Origin: JALHFZ01 sp964483085
GTDB taxonomy: Bacteria; Synergistota; Synergistia; Synergistales; Aminobacteriaceae
Direction of reading: 5' to 3'
Assembly (NCBI GenBank): GCA_964483085.1
Contig: CAYZZX010000033.1
Coordinates: forward strand, 1-18,196
Length of the DNA stretch: 18,196 nt
The notes beneath the pieces were generated by a model, which was given only the letters and a program-made list of their open reading frames with translations, had not been told where the DNA came from and did no database searches. The translations under genes and the position numbers were made by a program. The first letter of the stretch is position 1. Each line of letters begins with the position of its first letter. Below are positions 13,401 through 18,196 of this stretch, in pieces.

Positions 13401-14245
13401 GCCGCCGGCTCCCTTCCGGCGAGGGCCCGGGCGGTGAGGCTCACGATCATGCTGTTGACGAGAAGAAGGCCTCCGGCGAGAAGGAGAGACGAACGCTCCC
13501 CTCCGCCCGCGCCGGTGGAGAGGGTAAGGCCGATATGGGCCGTCAGCGTCCTCAGGGATTCAAGGGGGGAGGCGGCGAACTGGGGAGCGTTTCCGGCGAG
13601 CATGATGGGGAGCAGGGTGTCCCCGAGGGCCCGGCCGTATCCCAGAAGGGCCGAGGAAAGAATCCATTTTTTGGAGGCGGGGAGCACAACCCAGGTGAGA
13701 TGCTGCAGCGGTGTCAACCCCAGGGCGGCAGCGGTGAGGGAGGTCTGTTCTTCTATGGATTGAAGGGCTCCGCCCATGGTGAGGGTCATGGCGGGGACCC
13801 CCTGGAGGGCGAGCATGACCGCCGCGGCAAGCCAACTGAAGCCCGATCCGCCGAAGGCGCTTCGGATCACCGGAACGAGCAGAAAGACGGCAGCAAAACC
13901 GTAGACCACCGTGGGAATGGCCGTCATGAAGCGCAGGGAGGTGAGGAGAATTTTGGCTAACCAGCGGGGCCCCAGCCCCCGGAGGGTACAGCAGCAGCCG
14001 AGGGAGAGTACCCACCCCAGGGCCAGCGCCGAAAAGGAAAGAATAAGAGAGCCGCATATCATGGGAAGAAGGCCGAATTTCTCCTCCCGGGGACTCCAGA
14101 CAGCACCGAAGAACTCCCATTCCACCCCCCTCAGCAGGGCGGCGAGGGCGGAGAAGAGTATAAAGGCAAACACTGAGGCAAGAATGGCTCCGACCCCAAG
14201 GGAGACGGTTCGGAGCCAGGGGGGCGAGGATGAGGAAGAAAACAA
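13397..14245 (-). CDS. pstC: Phosphate ABC transporter permease PstC
   Basis: The partner permease, 282 residues, with about six membrane helices. Visible are LRFMTAIPTVVYGFAAVFLLVP and the ATPase-contact loop LTAAALGLTPLQHLTWVVLPASKKWILSS, then GYGRALGDTLLPIMLAGNAP (the PstC G-x-A-x-G-D-T signature). The start is TTG at 14245, 8 nt after GGGAGG; no in-frame ATG or GTG upstream has a ribosome site. It starts 68 nt after the end of pstS, a wider gap than between the other pst genes, which may allow more PstS than membrane protein to be made. Confidence 0.9.
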   Translation of the reverse strand: MFSSSSSPPWLRTVSLGVGAILASVFAFILFSALAALLRGVEWEFFGAVWSPREEKFGLLPMICGSLILSFSALALGWVLSLGCCCTLRGLGPRWLAKILLTSLRFMTAIPTVVYGFAAVFLLVPVIRSAFGGSGFSWLAAAVMLALQGVPAMTLTMGGALQSIEEQTSLTAAALGLTPLQHLTWVVLPASKKWILSSALLGYGRALGDTLLPIMLAGNAPQFAASPLESLRTLTAHIGLTLSTGAGGGERSSLLLAGGLLLVNSMIVSLTARALAGREPAA

Positions 14246-14313
14246 CCGCGGGACCTCCCATTCAACACATTTTCAGGCCGGTCAGAAACCCCGCCGGCGG
14301 CTTCGGCAGGAAA

Positions 14314-15141
14314 TTATTTTCTGGGGAGGGGGATATACCCGTCCTCTTCGATTATCTTCTGCCCTTCGGGGCTGTAAATATAGTCGATGAAGGCAGCGGT
14401 GAGACCTTCGGGCTGCCCTTTCGTGTTCATGTACAGATAGCGCACGACGGAATAGGTACCCTTCGCGGCATTTTCCTGGGTCGGTTCTACTCCGTCGAGG
14501 GTCACCCCCGCCACCGAGTCGTCGAGATACCCTATCCCCACATAGCCGATCCCCCGGACATCCCTGCTCAGGGCCGTCTTCATGGCGCCGTTGGAACTGA
14601 CCACGTTTACGGACGAAGCGATGGTCTGTTTGCCGAGGACTTTTTCGGTGAAGTTGTCCCTGGTCCCGCTGCCGTCCTCCCGTCCGAAGACGTTGATAGC
14701 TCCGGGTGTTCCCCCCACTTCACTCCAGTCCGTGATTTTGCCGCTGTAGATATCGGCCACCTGGGCCGAGGTGAGGGCTTTCACCGGATTCGAGGGGTGT
14801 ACTGCCACGGCCACGCCGTCGATGGCAAAGGGGTGGGTCACAAGACCGTACTTTTCCATCTCCTCGGGCTTCAGAGGGCGGCCGGTGTTTCCGATATGGG
14901 CGATCCCTTCGCCCACCTGCTGCACCCCTACCCCCGATCCGCCCCCCGCAACGGTGATGCGGATGTCCGGGTTGAAGGTCATGATGTTCTGAGCGGCCTG
15001 CTTCATCACGGGGATGTGGGCCGTTCCGCCGGCTATGTCCAGAGACCCCTTCATACCCTTGAAGGGGTCAAGGGGAGAGGCTGAGGCCGAAAAACCGAAC
15101 AAAGTGAGCAGAATCACCGCGCTGAGTAATTTTTTCACCAT
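14314..15141 (-). CDS. pstS: Phosphate ABC transporter substrate-binding protein PstS
   Basis: A periplasmic phosphate-binding protein of 275 residues. The signal peptide MVKKLLSAVILLTLFGFSASA has no lipobox. The core carries ITVAGGGSGVGVQQVGEG, IGNTGRPLKPEE, PVKALTSAQVADIYSGKITDWSEVGG, and GREDGSGTRDNF (153-164), the phosphate-cradling loop. The start is the ATG at 15141, 11 nt after AGGAG; longer in-frame starts up to 15228 fall within the promoter. It is first in pstSCAB. The sequence alone does not fully exclude a related oxyanion, but the whole operon pattern supports phosphate. Confidence 0.92.
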   Translation of the reverse strand: MVKKLLSAVILLTLFGFSASASPLDPFKGMKGSLDIAGGTAHIPVMKQAAQNIMTFNPDIRITVAGGGSGVGVQQVGEGIAHIGNTGRPLKPEEMEKYGLVTHPFAIDGVAVAVHPSNPVKALTSAQVADIYSGKITDWSEVGGTPGAINVFGREDGSGTRDNFTEKVLGKQTIASSVNVVSSNGAMKTALSRDVRGIGYVGIGYLDDSVAGVTLDGVEPTQENAAKGTYSVVRYLYMNTKGQPEGLTAAFIDYIYSPEGQKIIEEDGYIPLPRK

Positions 15142-15199
15142 AAAATTGAGCACTCCTTTTGTTTTCGAGATGGGTTGATTCTGATGATTTTCTACGGAT

Positions 15200-15228
15200 A
15201 TCATAGGGTATTCCCTCCGTAAAGTCAA
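15200..15228 (-). promoter_or_regulatory. Promoter for pstSCAB
   Basis: TTGACT (15223-15228) and TATGAT (15200-15205) are exactly 17 nt apart, a near-consensus pair on the minus strand about 60 nt before pstS. I could not identify a clear Pho box upstream, where the sequence is AT-rich. Confidence 0.65.
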
Positions 15229-15339
15229 ATGAAAAGGAATAATAATTATAGCTAATATTGTTCATTTAGGAAAAATCCATGCAGTTTTTTCCGGAAGAGG
15301 ATGGAGAGGAAAATTTTTTCCGGCAGGGCTGAACTGGGG

Positions 15340-15345
15340 TACAAT
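15340..15345 (+). promoter_or_regulatory. Weak -10 candidate for iadA
   Basis: TACAAT on the plus strand, 58 nt before the iadA start; the -35 region is poor (TTTCCG at 17 nt). A small hairpin CTCCC-GTCA-GGGAG follows in the leader. Confidence 0.3.
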
Positions 15346-15402
15346 ATTCGTACCGGATTTTGTTTTCCCTCCCGTCAGGGAGCGGAGGAAAGGAGAATCA
15401 TC

Positions 15403-16292
15403 ATGCTTCTGATTCAAAACGCCGATCTCTATGATCCCGAACCGAAGGGCCTCTGCGATCTCCTCATCGCCGGAGGGCGAATCCTGGCCGTCAGCCCGGC
15501 GGGAACGACCGACCCGAAGACCCTTTCTTCCCTCAGCGACACCAAGGTGATTGACGCCCGGGGCTGCCTGACCATGCCGGGAATAATCGACCGTCACGTC
15601 CACTTCAACGGCGCAGGAGGAGAGGGAGGACCGGCCAACCGGACGCCTCCTCTGCAGCTCTCCTCCTTCGTCAAGGCGGGAGTGACCTCGGCCGTTGGGT
15701 TGCTCGGCACGGACGGAACGTGCCGAGGCCTTCCCGAACTTCTCATGAAGGCCCGGGGGCTCGAGGAGGAAGGGATCTCCACCTGGATTCTTACGGGAAG
15801 CTACGGCCTCCCCTCCCCCACCCTCACGGGGAGCATCCGGAGGGACATCTGCCTCATCGACAAGGTCATCGGCCNNNNNNNNNNNNNNNNNNNNNNNNNN
15901 NNNNNNNNNNNNNNNNNNNNNNNNNNNNNNNNNNNNNNNNNNNNNNNNNNNNNNNNNNNNNNNNNNNNNNNNNNTCCGACGGCAACGGCTCCATGCCATC
16001 CTTCAACGAAAAGGGAGAGATGACGGGGCTGCGCATGGGCCCCATCGACTCCGTGATCACCTCCGTCACGAGGATGCTGAAAGAAGGGTCAATCGACCGG
16101 AAAAGGGTGATCTCCTTCGTGACGTCCAACCCGGCCGACCATCTGAAGCTGCCGAAAAAAGGCCGCCTCCGCCCTGGGTACGACGGAGACGTGCTCGTGT
16201 TTGACGGAGAATATCGCCTGCGCTCCGTAGCCGCGAAAGGGCGGCTTCTCATGGAGGACGGAGAGGTTATCGTCAAGGGGACGTTTGAGTAA
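15403..16292 (+). CDS. iadA: Isoaspartyl (beta-aspartyl) dipeptidase IadA, interrupted by an assembly gap
   Basis: A zinc-dependent amidohydrolase that cleaves isoaspartyl dipeptides from damaged or digested protein. Before the gap: LYDPEPKGLCDLLIAGG, the metal-binding DRHVH (H65, H67), GGEGGPANRTPPLQLSSFVKAGVTSAVGLLGTD, ILTGSYGLPSPTLTGS and LIDKVIG. After it: SDGNGS (the metal-ligand Asp), GRLRPGYDGDVLV and the KGTFE end. The ATG at 15403 follows AAAGGAGA. The placeholder of 100 N is too short: family comparison implies about 120 missing residues, including the carboxylated Lys and two further His. The frames match if the gap length is 2 modulo 3, so the gene is probably intact. The neighbouring peptide transporter fits peptide use. 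Confidence 0.9.
15875..15974. other. Assembly gap (100 N)
   Basis: Exactly 100 unknown bases, a conventional scaffold placeholder rather than a measured length. It lies inside iadA. Confidence 0.98.
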
Positions 16293-16315
16293 GACAGAAT
16301 ATCGAGGTGGAATAA

Positions 16316-16344
16316 GCAGCGGGGCGGCAAAGCCGCCCCGCTGC
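16316..16344. terminator. Strong hairpin between convergent iadA and the peptide-binding-protein gene
   Basis: A perfect 13-bp stem, GCAGCGGGGCGGC with GCCGCCCCGCTGC, around an AAA loop. Neither side has a good U tract, so it may act as a bidirectional terminator or transcript-end stabiliser rather than a classic intrinsic terminator. Confidence 0.5.
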
Positions 16345-16381
16345 TCTGAAATCTGCAGATGGAAAATATATTGAAACGGAG

Positions 16382-17953
16382 CTACTCCTTTGTGACTCCC
16401 TTGACGAAGATAAGCTCGAGGGGAGACTCCACAAGGCCCTTCACATTGCTCCGTCGCCCGTTCACGTTGTCCAGAACAAAGAGAGTCAGCCATGGGGCGT
16501 CCTCCACTATGAGCTCCTGGGCTTTTTTGTAAGCTTCCTTACGTTTCCCGGGGTCATTTTCCGTCATGCCCAGGTCGATCAATGCATCAACCTCGGTATT
16601 CGAGTAGAAGGAACGGTTGCCTCCTCCGGGCACCCACTGTTTTGTGTGGAAAAGGGGACGAAGGACCCAGTCAGAATCGCCGGTGGAAGGTGACCAGCCC
16701 ATAAGGAAGATCTGAGAGGTGCTCTCCTCAGGCTTTTTGGCTGTGGCTGCAAGATAGGCGGCCCAGTCCATGGTGGAGAGTTTTGCGTCTATTCCCACAT
16801 CCTTGAGAAAGGCCTGCACGGCCTCGGCCGTTTTCATGTCCATGGGGTAGCGGCCGTTGGGAGACCAGAGATTGATCTCGAGTTTCTTTCCGTCCTTTTC
16901 AAGCACTTTGCCGCTTCCGGCGGGCTTCCATCCGGCTTCGGCGAGAAGAGCCCGGGCTTTTTCCGGGTTGTAGGTATACCCCTCGACCTTGGCGTATCCG
17001 TTCACCGCAAAGGCCATGGGAGAATCGATGGTCCGGGCAAAGCCCTTCAGTATATTCTTGGCGATGGCCTCCCGGTCAACGGCATAGTTTATAGCCTGGC
17101 GGACTTTTAGATCCTTGAGGATGGGATCGAGGTTATTCATGGCCATATACATGACCCTCATACCCGGCTGTATGGTCAGTTCAATGTCCTTGTTCTCCTT
17201 GAGACGGTCCACTTCGAAGGAGGCAATCCGCTCGGCGATATCGAGCTCTCCCGTTTCAAGCATCATCGTGCGGGAGTTGTCGTCGGGAATGGTCATGAAA
17301 ATTGCCGTCTCCATCTTGGGCTTGCCTTCGCGGTATTTGTCGAAAGCCGTCAGGGTTATTTTCTCCCCCTTCTGCCAGCTTTTGAACTTGAAGGGGCCGG
17401 TTCCGGACGGATTGTTCTTGACGTCAGCGTTTGCATCGATCAGCGTGGGGTCGATTATCATCCCCGCCGTATGGCACATGGTGTGCATAAAGGGTCCGAA
17501 GGACATGGAAAGTAAAAACTGCACCGTCTGATCATCCACTACTTTTACTTCGTTGAGGAAAGCTGAGAAAAGAGTGCTTCTCTTGTATTTTCCGGTAAGG
17601 AGCCTGTCGAAATTCTTCTTAACCGCTTCTGCGTTGAAGGGCGCGCCGCTGTGGAAGGTCACTCCCTTTTTGAGATGGAAGGTCCAGGTCTTGCCATCGG
17701 CGGAGACTTCCCATTTGTCTGCGAGGCGGGGAGCGATTTCAAGCTTTCCGTCCACCACATCGAAACCGACAAGTCCTTCGTAGATCTGGAAGCAAAGTTC
17801 TTCAGAGGGGTTGTCTGTGATGTTCTGGGGGTCCAGCTCGACCGGTTCGGCCCCCTGGCCCACGGTGAGGGTTGTATCGGCAGCGAGGAGCGGTGCCGCC
17901 GAGAAGACCGCGAGAAAAACAAAAAACAGCAGGGCTGCAAGCTTCTTGCTCAT
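16382..17953 (-). CDS. ABC transporter peptide-binding protein, family 5 (DppA/OppA-like)
   Basis: A periplasmic di/oligopeptide-binding protein of 523 residues. The signal peptide is MSKKLAALLFFVFLAVFSAAPLLAA without a lipobox. The family-5 core is visible: AEPVELDPQ (35-43), PRLADKWEVSADGKTWTFHL, KKGVTFHSGAPFNAEAV, NPSGTGPFKFKSW, and LKVRQAINYAVDREAI. The start is the ATG at 17953, 10 nt after AAAGGAGG; the longer frame reaching 18124 overlaps the upstream gene and is rejected. It follows an oligopeptide-transporter ATPase gene by 50 nt on the same strand, so it belongs to that operon. Exact ligand (dipeptide, oligopeptide, glutathione) is not evident. Confidence 0.94.
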   Translation of the reverse strand: MSKKLAALLFFVFLAVFSAAPLLAADTTLTVGQGAEPVELDPQNITDNPSEELCFQIYEGLVGFDVVDGKLEIAPRLADKWEVSADGKTWTFHLKKGVTFHSGAPFNAEAVKKNFDRLLTGKYKRSTLFSAFLNEVKVVDDQTVQFLLSMSFGPFMHTMCHTAGMIIDPTLIDANADVKNNPSGTGPFKFKSWQKGEKITLTAFDKYREGKPKMETAIFMTIPDDNSRTMMLETGELDIAERIASFEVDRLKENKDIELTIQPGMRVMYMAMNNLDPILKDLKVRQAINYAVDREAIAKNILKGFARTIDSPMAFAVNGYAKVEGYTYNPEKARALLAEAGWKPAGSGKVLEKDGKKLEINLWSPNGRYPMDMKTAEAVQAFLKDVGIDAKLSTMDWAAYLAATAKKPEESTSQIFLMGWSPSTGDSDWVLRPLFHTKQWVPGGGNRSFYSNTEVDALIDLGMTENDPGKRKEAYKKAQELIVEDAPWLTLFVLDNVNGRRSNVKGLVESPLELIFVKGVTKE

Positions 17954-18003
17954 GAATAACATTCCTCCTTTTACAGATTTTTCCGGGAAAATGCAGAGCC
18001 TAT

Positions 18004-18196
18004 TTATAGCCACTCTTCCGCTCTGTGACACGCCACGAAATGTTTCGGGGCCACCTCCCTCCATACAGGTTCCTCCCGCTCGCAGACAGCGAGACAATAA
18101 GGACACCGCGTGTGGAAACGGCATCCGGGAGGAGGATTGGTCGGGCTCGGAATATCACCCGCTATAACTTTGCTTTCAATATCCTCGTCGGTGACG
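18004..18196 (-). CDS. Oligopeptide/dipeptide ABC transporter ATP-binding protein, C-terminal end (partial)
   Basis: The last 64 residues of an OppD/OppF-type ATPase; the nucleotide-binding domain lies beyond the right edge. The visible part is the characteristic C-terminal extension: GDIPSPTNPPPGCRFHTRCPYC, a further Cys in LAVCE, and HFVACH near the end, which form the Cys-rich site seen in peptide-transporter ATPases. It ends at TAA (18004-18006), 50 nt before the peptide-binding-protein gene, pointing to a peptide-transport operon with the binding protein last. Confidence 0.88.
   Translation of the reverse strand, partial: VTDEDIESKVIAGDIPSPTNPPPGCRFHTRCPYCLAVCEREEPVWREVAPKHFVACHRAEEWL

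Noticed and set aside
14246..14313. GC-rich hairpin GAAGCC...GGTTTC between pstS and pstC
   Set aside because: Short, with a G-U pair and no U tract; it could stabilise the pstS message but the evidence is too thin to list as a feature.
15142..15228. Upstream extension of pstS
   Set aside because: It runs into the near-consensus promoter and lacks a ribosome site; the signal peptide begins at 15141.
17954..18124. Upstream extension of the peptide-binding protein
   Set aside because: It overlaps the end of the ATPase gene in another frame, while a clear ribosome site and signal peptide begin at 17953.
1..18196. Search for CRISPR repeats, tRNA or rRNA genes
   Set aside because: No regularly spaced repeats, cloverleaf-like sequences or rRNA-like conserved blocks were seen.

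Overview
The window looks like a stretch of chromosome from a GC-rich, anaerobic, amino-acid- and organic-acid-using diderm bacterium, most plausibly a member of the Synergistota. This is inferred from the mix of genes: a TonB-dependent outer-membrane receptor beside ECF and TRAP transporters, a peptide ABC transporter, isoaspartyl dipeptidase, and a probable selenocysteine codon. No rRNA, tRNA, CRISPR array or intact insertion sequence was found. One 100-N assembly gap (15875-15974) interrupts a gene.

Layout. (1) 1-1281, minus: the N-terminal part of a BtuB-like TonB receptor behind a strong promoter, a cobalamin riboswitch and an intrinsic terminator. (2) 1449-2344, plus: an FMN riboswitch, its terminator, and the riboflavin ECF S-component ribU, ending at a hairpin shared with the convergent TRAP operon. 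(3) 2377-9053: a divergent catabolic cluster. On the minus strand are a creatininase-family amidohydrolase and a three-part TRAP transporter (dctP, dctQ, dctM). On the plus strand, tightly coupled, are a GntR/FCD regulator, a CaiB-type CoA-transferase and an HMG-CoA-lyase-type enzyme. The two arms share a 225-bp control region holding promoters on both strands and a perfect 12-bp palindrome. The simplest reading is uptake of a branched dicarboxylate, activation to its CoA thioester, and retro-Claisen cleavage. (4) 9054-9405: AT-rich spacer with a promoter-like sequence, a structured ~100-nt segment and an intrinsic terminator (possible small RNA). (5) 9406-10562: a YqjM/NamA-type ene-reductase with its own promoter and terminator. 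(6) 10581-11748, minus: a YeeE/YedE sulfur/selenium-type transporter split into two overlapping half-genes. (7) 11764-15228, minus: pstSCAB phosphate transport operon behind a near-consensus promoter. (8) 15403-16292, plus: isoaspartyl dipeptidase iadA, gapped. (9) 16382-18196, minus: a peptide-binding protein and the C-terminal end of an oligopeptide ABC ATPase.

The most notable finding is in (6). The first YeeE/YedE half-gene has an in-frame TGA exactly where the family has its conserved Cys (the GGCTSGHGLSG motif). The reading frame continues with intact family sequence to a normal stop, and a compact bulged hairpin with a GG-starting loop lies 15-34 nt after the TGA. That is the right size and place for a bacterial SECIS element, so this is a candidate selenoprotein transporter that would otherwise be annotated as truncated. 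The second point of interest is the divergent TRAP/creatininase/CaiB/HMG-lyase cluster, a coherent but functionally unassigned catabolic module.
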